Source: Igneacidithiobacillus sp041146875 (lineage in GTDB: Bacteria > Pseudomonadota > Gammaproteobacteria > Acidithiobacillales > Acidithiobacillaceae). Taken from it: a DNA stretch of 64,000 nucleotides. Position 1 is the first letter of the stretch. The number at the start of each line of letters is the position of its first letter. The notes under the pieces are model-generated. The model did no database searches and had not been told where the DNA came from. It was given only the letters and a program-made list of their open reading frames with translations. The DNA is taken from the NCBI RefSeq assembly GCF_041146875.1, contig NZ_JBFRXP010000001.1:186001-250000 (forward strand), read 5' to 3'. Position numbers and translations under genes: made by a program. Below, piece after piece: positions 33,329-42,586 of this stretch.

Positions 33329-34374
33329 GCTTCCGGCCTCCCGAAGAAGTCCTCAAAACGGCGATTTTTCTGAAAAATCGTCTGCGCGTCCTGCATGCTG
33401 GGAGCGGGTGCCGCCTGGGCTTCGGCCAGGGCAGCCTGCATCTCCTCTGTGATTTCGGCCTGTAGACGCTGGAGCCCCTCGGCACTCAGATGCCCGGCGG
33501 CACAGCAATGCTCCTGAAATTGCAGCAGGCAATCGCCCGCCGGGCAATTGGCCTGACCCGCCATCTCGCCTTCGAGGGTGTTGATGGGATCCTGCCGTTC
33601 GAAGGCTTGCACCTCGCTCGTTGGGCGGTAGGCGCCGGGATCGGCCATGGAATGCCCGCGATAGCGATAGGTTTCGAATTCGAGAAACTGCGGTCCATCT
33701 CCGGCGCGAATGCGCGCCAAGGCCTGCTGACTCGCCTGCTGCACGGCTAGCACGTCCATGCCGTTGATGCGTTCGGCCGGGATGTTATAGGCGCAGGCGC
33801 GGCGATAAACCTCGACCACGGCGGAATGCCGATGGATTTCCGTGCCGATCTGGTAGTGGTTGTTCTCGCAGAGGAAGAGAATGGGCAGATGCCAGAGTGC
33901 CGCCATGTTCAGGGACTCGTGAAAGGTCCCCTGGTTGACCGCGCCGTCGCCAAAAAAGCAAAGCACCGCCTCGGGGAGCTGGCGATAGGCAACGGCATAG
34001 CCGGCCCCGAGGGCAATGGGAAAAGTCTCCCCGACAATGGCGTAACCCCCGAGAAAGCGCCGTTCGGCATCAAAGAGGTGCATCGAGCCACCCATGCCGC
34101 CGCTGACCCCAGTCTTCTTGCCGAACAGCTCCGCCAGTATGGCTGCCGCCGGAATGCCGCGGAGAAGGGCATGAACGTGCTCGCGGTAGGTGCTGACAAT
34201 GTAGTCACCCGGTTCGGCACAACTGAGCACCCCACTGGCCACAGCCTCTTCACCGGGGTAGAGATGCAAAAAGCCGGCAATGTTTCCGGCGGCATATTCC
34301 TGCGCCGCCGTCTCCTCCAAAGCACGGGCACGCAGCATCTGACGTAAGAGAGAAACCGGGTCGACGTTATGCAT
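33325..34374 (-). CDS. pdhA: Pyruvate dehydrogenase E1 alpha subunit
   Basis: 349 residues from ATG 34374, chosen because GGAGA lies at a good distance; an extension to 34398 is possible. The ThDP motif is GDGAVNQGTFHESLNMAALW...CENN; GGSMHLFD and YRYRGHSMADPG are also typical of E1 alpha. The start overlaps the stop of the AhpD-like gene by 8 bases. Confidence 0.93.
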   Translation of the reverse strand: MHNVDPVSLLRQMLRARALEETAAQEYAAGNIAGFLHLYPGEEAVASGVLSCAEPGDYIVSTYREHVHALLRGIPAAAILAELFGKKTGVSGGMGGSMHLFDAERRFLGGYAIVGETFPIALGAGYAVAYRQLPEAVLCFFGDGAVNQGTFHESLNMAALWHLPILFLCENNHYQIGTEIHRHSAVVEVYRRACAYNIPAERINGMDVLAVQQASQQALARIRAGDGPQFLEFETYRYRGHSMADPGAYRPTSEVQAFERQDPINTLEGEMAGQANCPAGDCLLQFQEHCCAAGHLSAEGLQRLQAEITEEMQAALAEAQAAPAPSMQDAQTIFQKNRRFEDFFGRPEA

Positions 34375-34720
34375 GGCTAGTCTCCGGTAGAAACTCATCC
34401 AGGGCCTTGGTGAGGGGCACCAGGTACATCAACGCCGGCCCCCCATGCATGAGCACTGCCTGGAAGCCGGCACTCATAATCTCATCGCGACTCGCCCCGG
34501 CCTTGACCGCCCCATGCACATGCAGGGCAATGCACCATTCACACTGCGCCGCGACCGCCAGCTCGACATTGATGAGTTCCTTTTGCGCCTTGCTCAGCGC
34601 CGGGCTGCCCTCAGCCTTGCCCATAAAGGCAAGAAAACTATTGATTTCGGCTGGATATTGTTCCTTTAGCCGTACCGTGAGTTCCTCGATTTGCGTGATG
34701 CGATCCTGCATTTCTGGCAT
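34367..34720 (-). CDS. AhpD-like carboxymuconolactone-decarboxylase-fold protein
   Basis: 117 residues. The CxxC redox pair and histidine of AhpD-type proteins appear as CEWCIALHVHGA, with the typical following segment KAGASRDEIMSAGFQAVLMHGGP. AGGAGG ribosome site. It heads the pdh-ackA operon. In mycobacteria AhpD takes electrons from lipoylated E2 to reduce peroxides via AhpC; an analogous link to PdhC here is inferred from the gene order, as no ahpC is present. Confidence 0.85.
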   Translation of the reverse strand: MPEMQDRITQIEELTVRLKEQYPAEINSFLAFMGKAEGSPALSKAQKELINVELAVAAQCEWCIALHVHGAVKAGASRDEIMSAGFQAVLMHGGPALMYLVPLTKALDEFLPETSHA

Positions 34721-34856
34721 GGCTACCGTTCCTCCTGCGTAAGAGAATTCCGATAAATACCTCTCAATTTAGGGTAGACGCCAAGCCGCGTTTCAGCAAG
34801 TACAATTGCCCAAGCGTACGCCGGGCTCGCCGAGCAGTAAGGCGGCAACCGAGGGC

Positions 34857-37433
34857 TCATTTATCGTGCTTTCTTGAGGGATGCAGCGGGTTTTGCATTG
34901 TCCGTCGTATTGCGGCACCGTCCGCTTCGATCGCGGCAATAGCCGGATGCAGCGAGCGATTCAGGGTGTTGAGAAAGCGAATTTGATGTTGTGCCTGGCG
35001 GTCCATCAGCCGATGGATGGCCAGCTTCGCGAAGTCTGCCAAAACCATCCACATGAGGTTGTACACCCAAATGAGGCCGATGGCCGCCCAGGGAATGGCT
35101 GGCATTAGCCAGCCGAACGCGACGATGGCGATGCCGACAATCTGGGTGCCAAGAATGGCGATCAGCAGGATGGGCGCAGGATAGGGCGGTTTCCAGAAGG
35201 GACCGCGGGTGCGTGTCAAAAAGAGCATCAGGTGCCCGCCGGCAATGAGCTGCAAAAACATCACCGTTTGCAGTTCCCAATTGGACAGATTGAATGCGAA
35301 ACGGCCAATCAGGTAGAGGACGAGGGTGCCGCCCAAGGCGAGAAGGCCCATCATCGATGCCAGACTCAACACCCGCGCCATCTCCCAATGTACGGGTTTT
35401 TTTTGCACTGCCGTGCGGTCCCAGGCGATGCTCATGATGGGGATATCGTCGAGGAGGGAGAGGAGCACCACCATGATCGCCGTGAGCGGATAGGAATTGA
35501 AGATGAGCATGGTGAGCACAACAAAGAAGAGGATGTCGAGGGTCATCGCAATGCGATACACCGTATAGCTCATCATCCGCTCGAAGATGCGCCGCGCCTC
35601 CTCGACGGCCTTGACGATGACATTCAGTCCTGGGGCGGTGAGGATCAGCGCCGCTGCCGCGCGAGCGGCATCCGTGGCGCCGGAAACGGCAATGCCCACG
35701 TCTGCCTGTTTGAGGGCAGGGGCGTCATTTACCCCATCGCCGGTCATGGCGACGATATGACCGCGTTGCTGCAACACCTTGACGATGGCGTATTTGTGCT
35801 CGGGAAAGACCTGGGCAAAACCATCGGATTTTTCGATTTCCGCCGCCAGCCCTTCGTCCAGTTGCCCGGTCTCGGCATATTTCGACAAACGCTCGCCGAC
35901 GGTGAGGATATGGGTACCGAGATGCAGTTGTCCGGCGATTTCGCTGGCGATGGCTTGATGATCACCGGTCACCATCTTCACCTCGATACCATGATTCTGC
36001 GCCTCGATGATCGTGTCTTTGGAATCCACCCGCGGCGGATCGAAGAGGGAAAGAATCCCAAGAAATTGCCAAGTCGCCCCGTCATCATCCGAGCGTGCCA
36101 CACCCAGGGTGCGGAAGCCCTTGGCAGCGAGGTCTTCCACTACTTTTTCCGCCCTGGCGCGCTCGTCGCCCGTAAGCTTGGCCATCTCCATGAGCACCTG
36201 GGGGGCGCCCTTGGAGGTACGGAAGCCTTTGCCGTCGGAGCCTTGAATCTGGCCCTCAGTACGCTTGGAGACCGGGTCAAAGGGGATGAATTTATGCTGT
36301 TGGAAGCCTTCCAATTGCCGAGTATGATCCTTGAGGCCGGCGAGCACCGCCAGATCGATGGCATCGGCATCCTCCTCGCGCGAGGCGAGGGCGGCAGCCA
36401 CGATCACTTCCTGTTCCTCTTTGGCCTGAAACAGCACCGTATCCCCTAGGGTGATCTTGTTTTGCGTGAGGGTACCGGTCTTGTCGGAGCAGAGGATATC
36501 GACCCCGGCCATCTCCTCGATGGAGGTCAGGCGCGACACGATCGCCTTCATGCGCGACAGAGCCAAGGCCCCCAAGGCCATGGTCACCGACAATACGGCG
36601 GGCATGGCGACGGGGATCGAGGCGACGACCACCACCAAGACAAAGGCAAGGAGCTCGAGAAAGGACAGGCCGCGCACCAGCTCGACGACAATCAGGATCG
36701 TTGACAGCGCCAAGGCAAGAACAATGAGAAAATTGCCGATATCCAGCACCGCCCTCTGGAAGTGGGAGACGGGCGCTGCCTTTTGCACTAGGCTGGCAGT
36801 GCGACCGAAGAAGGTCTTGCTGCCGGTGGCGTAGACCACGGCCAACATCTCTCCTTGTTTGGCAATGGTGCCGGAGTAAGCGAGAGCACCGGCCTTTTTG
36901 TTCACCGGCAGAGACTCGCCGGTCAAGGCCGATTGATCGACGGAAAGATAATCGCCAGAGAAGAATTTTACATCGGCCGGCAATACATCCCCCAGGCGCA
37001 CGCTGATCACGTCACCGGGCACCAGGGTACTCGCGTCAATCTCTTGCCATTGGCCGTCGCGCAGGGCTCGGGCCTTTAGGGCAAGCTGGTTTTTTAGAGC
37101 ATTGAGGGCGTCGGCAGCACCTTTCTCTTCCCAAAAGCCGATGCCTCCATTTATCAACAGCATGGCGAAGATGACGAAAAAGCTCTTCCAATCGCCATTG
37201 ATCGCGGAGAGCAGCGCTGCCACCTCAATCATCCACGGGATGGGTGCCCAAAAATAGGAGACGAGGCGCCGCCACAAGGGCATCTCCTTTTCTTCGAGGG
37301 CATTACTGCCATACTGTTGCAAGCGCTGCATCGCCTGGTCCGCGCGCAACCCTTTCTCGCTACTTTCCAGTGCCTGGAAGCTCGCCTCCAGCCCCATCTG
37401 CTCCCACTCTTGCGGATTGTGTTCTGCCAGCAT
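34857..37433 (-). CDS. Plasma-membrane-type proton-efflux P-type ATPase (P3A)
   Basis: 858 residues from ATG 37433 (GAGGTGGGG upstream); the open frame continues to 37586 without similarity. Cation-ATPase N-domain, DQSALTGESLPVNKK, the phosphorylation motif DKTGTLTQNK and the hinge MTGDGVNDAPALKQADVGIAV are intact, with about 10 membrane helices. The sequence belongs to the plant/fungal-type H+-ATPases found in several acidophiles and archaea. It would export protons at ATP cost to hold cytoplasmic pH. Monocistronic by appearance. Confidence 0.9.
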   Translation of the reverse strand: MLAEHNPQEWEQMGLEASFQALESSEKGLRADQAMQRLQQYGSNALEEKEMPLWRRLVSYFWAPIPWMIEVAALLSAINGDWKSFFVIFAMLLINGGIGFWEEKGAADALNALKNQLALKARALRDGQWQEIDASTLVPGDVISVRLGDVLPADVKFFSGDYLSVDQSALTGESLPVNKKAGALAYSGTIAKQGEMLAVVYATGSKTFFGRTASLVQKAAPVSHFQRAVLDIGNFLIVLALALSTILIVVELVRGLSFLELLAFVLVVVVASIPVAMPAVLSVTMALGALALSRMKAIVSRLTSIEEMAGVDILCSDKTGTLTQNKITLGDTVLFQAKEEQEVIVAAALASREEDADAIDLAVLAGLKDHTRQLEGFQQHKFIPFDPVSKRTEGQIQGSDGKGFRTSKGAPQVLMEMAKLTGDERARAEKVVEDLAAKGFRTLGVARSDDDGATWQFLGILSLFDPPRVDSKDTIIEAQNHGIEVKMVTGDHQAIASEIAGQLHLGTHILTVGERLSKYAETGQLDEGLAAEIEKSDGFAQVFPEHKYAIVKVLQQRGHIVAMTGDGVNDAPALKQADVGIAVSGATDAARAAAALILTAPGLNVIVKAVEEARRIFERMMSYTVYRIAMTLDILFFVVLTMLIFNSYPLTAIMVVLLSLLDDIPIMSIAWDRTAVQKKPVHWEMARVLSLASMMGLLALGGTLVLYLIGRFAFNLSNWELQTVMFLQLIAGGHLMLFLTRTRGPFWKPPYPAPILLIAILGTQIVGIAIVAFGWLMPAIPWAAIGLIWVYNLMWMVLADFAKLAIHRLMDRQAQHQIRFLNTLNRSLHPAIAAIEADGAAIRRTMQNPLHPSRKHDK

Positions 37434-37852
37434 TCCCCACCTCACTTTTACAGCGTTGCTTTGGCACAAAGATTTGGCACAAAGATATAATGGGATAGAT
37501 CTATATGATAGAGTAGCACACGCAGAATCGGACCGAATGGCCGACCTATCGCTTCGTCGACGGATGAACTCCGCCTGCCTTGTCATAGCGGCATAGACGC
37601 TCTTTTGCTGAAGGATCGACGGTCACGAGCTCCTGCAACCGCGTGCCAAAGGCGCTAAACGCATACCTGCGATTGCATAATGCGTCATCATCTGGATAAT
37701 CGTCCTCAAGTATCTGATTATATCTCGCGCCTCACAGCGGAATTTGCACAATGACTGCTAGAGGCCTGCTCCGCGAGACAGGAGATGACTGGTATCCGTC
37801 GCCAAAGTATGAAAAAGTAATACCTGTTATAACCCAGCAGGAGGCACACATC
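37434..37852. promoter_or_regulatory. Divergent region between the proton ATPase and the toxin-antitoxin pair
   Basis: No gene seen. Near the ATPase start lies a perfect tandem repeat of the 13-mer TTTGGCACAAAGA (37460-37485); each unit is an imperfect inverted repeat TTTG-N3-CAAA. A 10-base palindrome ATAGATCTAT follows at 37494-37503. These are candidate regulator sites for the pump. Towards the antitoxin a palindrome GTTATAAC (37828-37835) may be part of its -10 or operator. Confidence 0.45.
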
Positions 37853-38143
37853 ATGACTGCCGCTATTTCCCGTCCGGTGTCGGTCAAGTTGGATCAGGAA
37901 ACCCGTGTACGCATGGAGCAGTTGGCGAAAGCTCGGCGCCGGACAACCCACTGGATCATGCGCGAGGCTATCCAGCAATACGTCGAACGGGAGGAAAAGC
38001 GCGAAGCGTTCCGACAGGCAACGCTCGAAGCGTGGGAGGATTTCCAGATGACCGGTTTGCACGCGACTGCCGATGAAGTGGACGCATGGCTGGCCAGTTG
38101 GGGTACGGACCATGAGTTGCCAGCGCCTGTATGCCACAAGTGA
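37853..38143 (+). CDS. Ribbon-helix-helix antitoxin (ParD/CopG type)
   Basis: 96 residues starting MTAAISRPVSVKLDQETRVR at 37853 with an AGGAGG site; earlier in-frame codons are not supported. The N-terminal ribbon-helix-helix motif (VSVKLDQETRVRMEQLAKARRRTTHWIMREAIQQYVE) binds DNA and the C-terminal half should wrap the toxin. Overlaps the toxin gene by 13 bases, as in many parDE/relBE loci. Confidence 0.85.
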   Translation: MTAAISRPVSVKLDQETRVRMEQLAKARRRTTHWIMREAIQQYVEREEKREAFRQATLEAWEDFQMTGLHATADEVDAWLASWGTDHELPAPVCHK

Positions 38144-38421
38144 AATATGCTCCAGGAGCCATCCGGGATTTACAACGGCTGCGCGAGTTCTTGCGTCCGC
38201 AAAATCCGGCAGCGGCTCGGCGAGCAGGTGAAACCATCCTGCAGTCCGTTCAGATTCTGCGGCATCAACCGCATATTGGCCGACCTGTTGAGGATATGTC
38301 TGAGGACTACCGGGAGTGGGTGATCGAATTCGGCGATAGCGGTTATGTAGCGCGTTATCGCATCGACGCAGAGGTGGTCACTATCTTAGCCATCCGCCAC
38401 CAGAAAGAGGCCGGGTACTGA
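38131..38421 (+). CDS. ParE/RelE-family toxin
   Basis: 96 residues of the RelE/ParE fold: KYAPGAIRDLQRLREFL, AARRAGETILQSVQIL, HQPHIGRPVEDMSEDYREWVIEFGDSGYVARYRID and VVTILAIRHQKEAGY. The final RHQKEAGY resembles ParE more than RelE, suggesting a gyrase poison rather than a ribosomal ribonuclease, but this cannot be decided by eye. Confidence 0.87.
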   Translation: MPQVKYAPGAIRDLQRLREFLRPQNPAAARRAGETILQSVQILRHQPHIGRPVEDMSEDYREWVIEFGDSGYVARYRIDAEVVTILAIRHQKEAGY

Positions 38422-38582
38422 TCCAGAAAAACCACCCAGAATCGGAAGAGGCGCAATATTTGGCTATCTGACTACCTATCTAGCGAGCTTTCGTGCTTAT
38501 TGCAAAACGTTAGCGGATGACGCAGATCAATCTGGTGATCGATACGGGAGCGAGAGAAATCTGGGCCGACCAAGTACAATTT

Positions 38583-40103
38583 TTAGAGATGAGAATGCAG
38601 AATCACGCTGTGCCCGGTCATTGCCTTGGGTTTCGCTAGTCCTAGCAAATCCAGTACGGTCGGCGCAATGTCGGCGAGACCAGCGCCGATGCCCAGGCGC
38701 GCGCCTGGCTCGCCGAGTAGCAAGAAGGGCACAGGATAGACGGTGTGCTGGGTATGGGGTTCGCCACTGACGGGGTCGACCATTTCATCGCAGTTGCCAT
38801 GATCGGCGGTGAGGATCACGCGATAGCCCTGCGCCAGGGCCGTTTGCACCACACGGTGAAACTGTAAGTCGAGAGTCTCTACCGCATGCAGGATGGCGGG
38901 GATCTTGGCGGTATGACCGACCATGTCGCCATTCGCAAAATTCACCAGTACAAAGGCGTAGCGATCTGCCTGAAGAGCGGCAATGATGTGGTCTGCTACC
39001 TCCGGCGCACTCATCTCTGGTTGCAAGTCGTAGGTGGCAACGGCGGGGGAGGAGATGATCTCACGCTTTTCGTTGGGAAAAGGTTCTTCCCGTCCGCCAT
39101 TGAAAAAGTAGGTTACATGGGCGTACTTCTCGGTCTCGGCACAATGGAATTGTGCCAGTCCGGCATCGGCAATGACTTCCGCCAAAACCTGTTGCGGGAT
39201 TTCCGTGGGAAAGAGCAGCGGCAGTTCGAATTGCTCGTCGTAGGCGGTCATGCAGGTGCTGGGCCGTGCTTTTTCGCCGCCACGATCGAAATTGTGAAAG
39301 TCCGGCAGGGCAATCGCAGAGCAGAGTTGCCGCATGCGGTCGGAGCGGAAGTTGAAAAAAAGTACCGGCTCGTCGGCAGCAATGCGTGCCTTCTCTGGAT
39401 TGCCAATCACGGTCGGCTGGATAAACTCATCACCGCCATCCCGCTTCCAGCCATCGCGCACAGCGCTTTGTGCGTCCTTTGCGCTCTCGCCCTTGCCCAA
39501 CAACATGGCCTTCCAGGCCTTTTCCGTGCGTTCCCAATGCTGCGCTCGATCCATAGCGTAGTAACGACCGGAGAGGGTGGCAATATATCCCTTGCCGAGC
39601 TTCTGGAGCGCATCTTCCAATTGCGTGACGAAACGATTGGCGCTGCGCGGTGGCGTATCCCGCCCATCGCTGATGAAGTGGATGACCGGCTCCATGCCCG
39701 CCTGCACCAGCGGTGGCAACAAGCCCAGAAGATGTTCAATGTGCGAATGCACGCCGCCGTCGGAGACCATGCCAAGCAGATGGATGCGTTTACCCTTTTG
39801 CAGTATCGCTTCCCAGTTGGTCAGCTTTTCCAAACTACCGTCGGTGATGGCATCGGCAATGCGCAACAGATCCTGTTTGAGAATGCGCCCCGAGCCGAGG
39901 GTCAGGTGCCCAACTTCGGAATTGCCAAACTGCCCGTCCGGCAGGCCCACCGCCCGCCCAGAGGCTTGCAGGGCACTGTGCGGATGGCTGGCAAAGTAGT
40001 GGTCCAGGTGCGGTGTGCGGGCCTGCGCCCAACCATTGAAGGCGCGATTAGGATTGAGACCAAAGCCATCAAAAATGACCAACAAGACTTTCTTTTCTGG
40101 CAT
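38583..40103 (-). CDS. gpmI: 2,3-bisphosphoglycerate-independent phosphoglycerate mutase
   Basis: 506 residues. The alkaline-phosphatase-fold metal sites are visible: LLVIFDGFGLNP, FGNSEVGHLTLGSG (catalytic serine), the arginines of SGRYYAMDR and FRSDRMRQL, and TADHGNCDEM / TQHTVYPVPF. Interconverts 2- and 3-phosphoglycerate in the cytoplasm. Starts 30 bases after ppsA, giving a gluconeogenic pair. Confidence 0.95.
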   Translation of the reverse strand: MPEKKVLLVIFDGFGLNPNRAFNGWAQARTPHLDHYFASHPHSALQASGRAVGLPDGQFGNSEVGHLTLGSGRILKQDLLRIADAITDGSLEKLTNWEAILQKGKRIHLLGMVSDGGVHSHIEHLLGLLPPLVQAGMEPVIHFISDGRDTPPRSANRFVTQLEDALQKLGKGYIATLSGRYYAMDRAQHWERTEKAWKAMLLGKGESAKDAQSAVRDGWKRDGGDEFIQPTVIGNPEKARIAADEPVLFFNFRSDRMRQLCSAIALPDFHNFDRGGEKARPSTCMTAYDEQFELPLLFPTEIPQQVLAEVIADAGLAQFHCAETEKYAHVTYFFNGGREEPFPNEKREIISSPAVATYDLQPEMSAPEVADHIIAALQADRYAFVLVNFANGDMVGHTAKIPAILHAVETLDLQFHRVVQTALAQGYRVILTADHGNCDEMVDPVSGEPHTQHTVYPVPFLLLGEPGARLGIGAGLADIAPTVLDLLGLAKPKAMTGHSVILHSHL

Positions 40104-40133
40104 CCAGTACTCCTTGCGAGCGACCAGCGTGCA

Positions 40134-42533
40134 TTAACGATGTAAAGATCTCTCCAGCTCCAGCACCTGGCGAGTGGTGGCGAGAATGGTATCCGGGTTG
40201 AGACTGATGGAATCGATGCCCAAGCGCACCAGATATTCGGCCATTTCCGGATAGTCCGAGGGAGCCTGGCCACAGAGCCCGGAGTGGATATGATTGCGTT
40301 GGCATCCCTCTACCGCTTGCCGAATCAGGACTTTCACCGCCGGATCACGCTCATCGTAATCGAAAGCGACAACGGCGGAGTCACGATCGACCCCCAATGC
40401 CAGTTGGGTCAGATCGTTGCTACCGATGGAGAAGCCATCGAAGCGTTTGGCAAACTCATCAATCAATAGCACGTTGCTGGGAACCTCGCACATGGCATAG
40501 ACCTGCAAACCGTTCTCGCCGCGGCGCAGACCAAACTCTGCCATTTTCGCCAACACCGCATCGGCCTCTTCTACGCGGCGGACAAAGGGCAGCATGACGA
40601 TGATATTGTCCAGGCCCATTTCTTCGCGCACGCGCCGGATGGCACGGCATTCCAGGCGAAAGCCCTCCTTATAATTGGGGTGGGCATAACGCGAGGCGCC
40701 GCGAAAACCGAGCATGGGATTTTCTTCCTGGAGCTCAAAATCGCTACCGCCAATCAGCGCCGCATACTCGTTACTCTTAAAGTCCGAAGTGCGCAGCACT
40801 ACGGGCCTGGGATAGAACGCCGCAGCAATGGTCCCCACGCCCTCAGACAGCCGCTGCACAAAATATTCTTCCGGGCTGGGGTACTCGGCGGTCCTTTTTT
40901 TGATCTCCCGGCGCACCTTGTCATCCGTAATCCGTTCTGGATGCAACAAGGCCAGAGGATGGATTTTGATAGCATTGGCGATGATGAATTCCATGCGCGC
41001 GAGCCCCACGCCATCATTGGGCAGGGCCTGCAATTGAAAGGCAAGCTCTGGGTCGCCAAGGTTCATCATGATTTCCGTTTTTGGACGCGCCAAGCCAGAA
41101 AGATCGGTTTCCACTATGTCAAAGCGCAAGGCGCCAGCATACACATTGCCCACTTCTCCCTCGGCACAGGAGATGGTCGCCGGCTCCCCGTCGGGGATCT
41201 TGCTCATGGCATCTTCCGCCCCGACCACTGCCGGAATCCCCAGCTCGCGGGCAATGATGGCGGCGTGGCAGGTCCGCCCACCGCGCTCGGTGACGATACC
41301 TGCGGCTAGCTTCATTATGGGTTCCCAGTCTGGCGTGGTGTTGTCCGCAACCAGGATTTCGCCCGGCTGGAAATAGTGTAACTCCTCCAAAGTAGCGATG
41401 TGACGCGCTGGCCCGGTGGCAATTTTGCTACCGACGGCGCGGCCATTGGCAAGTGCCGTTCCCCGCTCGCGCAGATAGAATTCTTGCAATATCTGGCCTT
41501 TACGTTGTGATGCCACAGTCTCCGGCCGTGCTTGCACGATGTAGAGCTGCCCGTCTTCGCCGTCCTTGGCCCATTCCATGTCCATGGGCCGATCCTCGCC
41601 AATCTGTTTGCTGTAATGCTCTTCAATCTTGATGGCGTAATCGGCGAGGGTGAGGATATCCTCGTCTGCCAGGGAGAAACGCTGCTGTTCTGCTGCCTTG
41701 GTGGCGATGTTGCGCACACCGTGGTGCGTACTCCCATTGGCATAGACCATCTTCAGCTTTTTGCTGCCCAGCACCCGCCGCAGAACGGCACGTTTGCCGC
41801 GCCGAAAACCGGACTTAAAGACATAGAATTCATCGGGATTCACCGAGCCCTGCACGACGTTTTCCCCTAGCCCGTAAGAAGAGGTGATGAAGATGACGTC
41901 GCGAAAGCCCGTTTCCGTATCGAGCGAAAACATGACGCCGCTACTGGCGAGATCGGAGCGCACCATCTTCATGACACCAATCGACAGTGCGACATGGAAA
42001 TGATCGAAGCCCTCATCCATACGATAGTGGATGGCGCGATCGGTAAAAAGACTGGCAAAACAGCGGCGGCAGGCATCGAGTAGATCGGCTTCGCCACTGA
42101 TGTTGAGATAGGTATCCTGCTGTCCGGCAAAGCTCGCCGTGGGCAGGTCCTCCGCGGTGGCAGAGGAGCGGATCGCAAGAGAGAGGTTGTCGCCGTATTC
42201 CTCGCGCAAGCGCGCGTAGGCGGCAAGGATCTCGTCTTGCAGCTGATCCGGTAACTCCAGACTATAAATCAATTCCCGTGCTGCCTTGCCACGTCGTGCA
42301 AGATCTTCTACCTGATGCGGTTGTAAGCCATCTAGGATCTTGTGCAATTTGGGCCAGGCTTGGTGACGATCGAGTAAATCGCGGTAGGCATGCGCAGTAA
42401 TGGCGAAGCCATTGGGTATCAGTACCCCCAGCGGGCGTAGCGCGCGATACATTTCCCCCAAAGAGGCATTTTTGCCACCCACCAAGGCAAGGTCGCCAAT
42501 ACCGATTTCTGCAAAGAAGCGGATGTATTCCAT
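40134..42533 (-). CDS. ppsA: Phosphoenolpyruvate synthase
   Basis: 799 residues from ATG 42533 (GGAGA upstream). ATP-grasp N-terminal domain (LVGGKNASLGEMYR, AIRSSATAEDLPTASFAGQQ), swivelling domain with catalytic histidine GGRTCHAAIIARELGIPAVVG, and PEP-binding barrel ending in LCGQAPSDYPEMAEYL. Converts pyruvate and ATP to PEP, AMP and phosphate. With gpmI it makes hexose precursors, as an autotroph requires. Confidence 0.95.
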   Translation of the reverse strand: MEYIRFFAEIGIGDLALVGGKNASLGEMYRALRPLGVLIPNGFAITAHAYRDLLDRHQAWPKLHKILDGLQPHQVEDLARRGKAARELIYSLELPDQLQDEILAAYARLREEYGDNLSLAIRSSATAEDLPTASFAGQQDTYLNISGEADLLDACRRCFASLFTDRAIHYRMDEGFDHFHVALSIGVMKMVRSDLASSGVMFSLDTETGFRDVIFITSSYGLGENVVQGSVNPDEFYVFKSGFRRGKRAVLRRVLGSKKLKMVYANGSTHHGVRNIATKAAEQQRFSLADEDILTLADYAIKIEEHYSKQIGEDRPMDMEWAKDGEDGQLYIVQARPETVASQRKGQILQEFYLRERGTALANGRAVGSKIATGPARHIATLEELHYFQPGEILVADNTTPDWEPIMKLAAGIVTERGGRTCHAAIIARELGIPAVVGAEDAMSKIPDGEPATISCAEGEVGNVYAGALRFDIVETDLSGLARPKTEIMMNLGDPELAFQLQALPNDGVGLARMEFIIANAIKIHPLALLHPERITDDKVRREIKKRTAEYPSPEEYFVQRLSEGVGTIAAAFYPRPVVLRTSDFKSNEYAALIGGSDFELQEENPMLGFRGASRYAHPNYKEGFRLECRAIRRVREEMGLDNIIVMLPFVRRVEEADAVLAKMAEFGLRRGENGLQVYAMCEVPSNVLLIDEFAKRFDGFSIGSNDLTQLALGVDRDSAVVAFDYDERDPAVKVLIRQAVEGCQRNHIHSGLCGQAPSDYPEMAEYLVRLGIDSISLNPDTILATTRQVLELERSLHR

Positions 42534-42586
42534 CTTGGAAATCTCCACAACAGATAAGCTCCTTTGAAGATAGACCCCACTCTTGG

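Noticed and set aside
37523..38446. 10-base direct repeat CAGAATCGGA flanking the ParDE-type pair (37523-37532 and 38437-38446)
   Set aside because: Too short to call an attachment or target site; no integrase or transposase nearby. May be chance.
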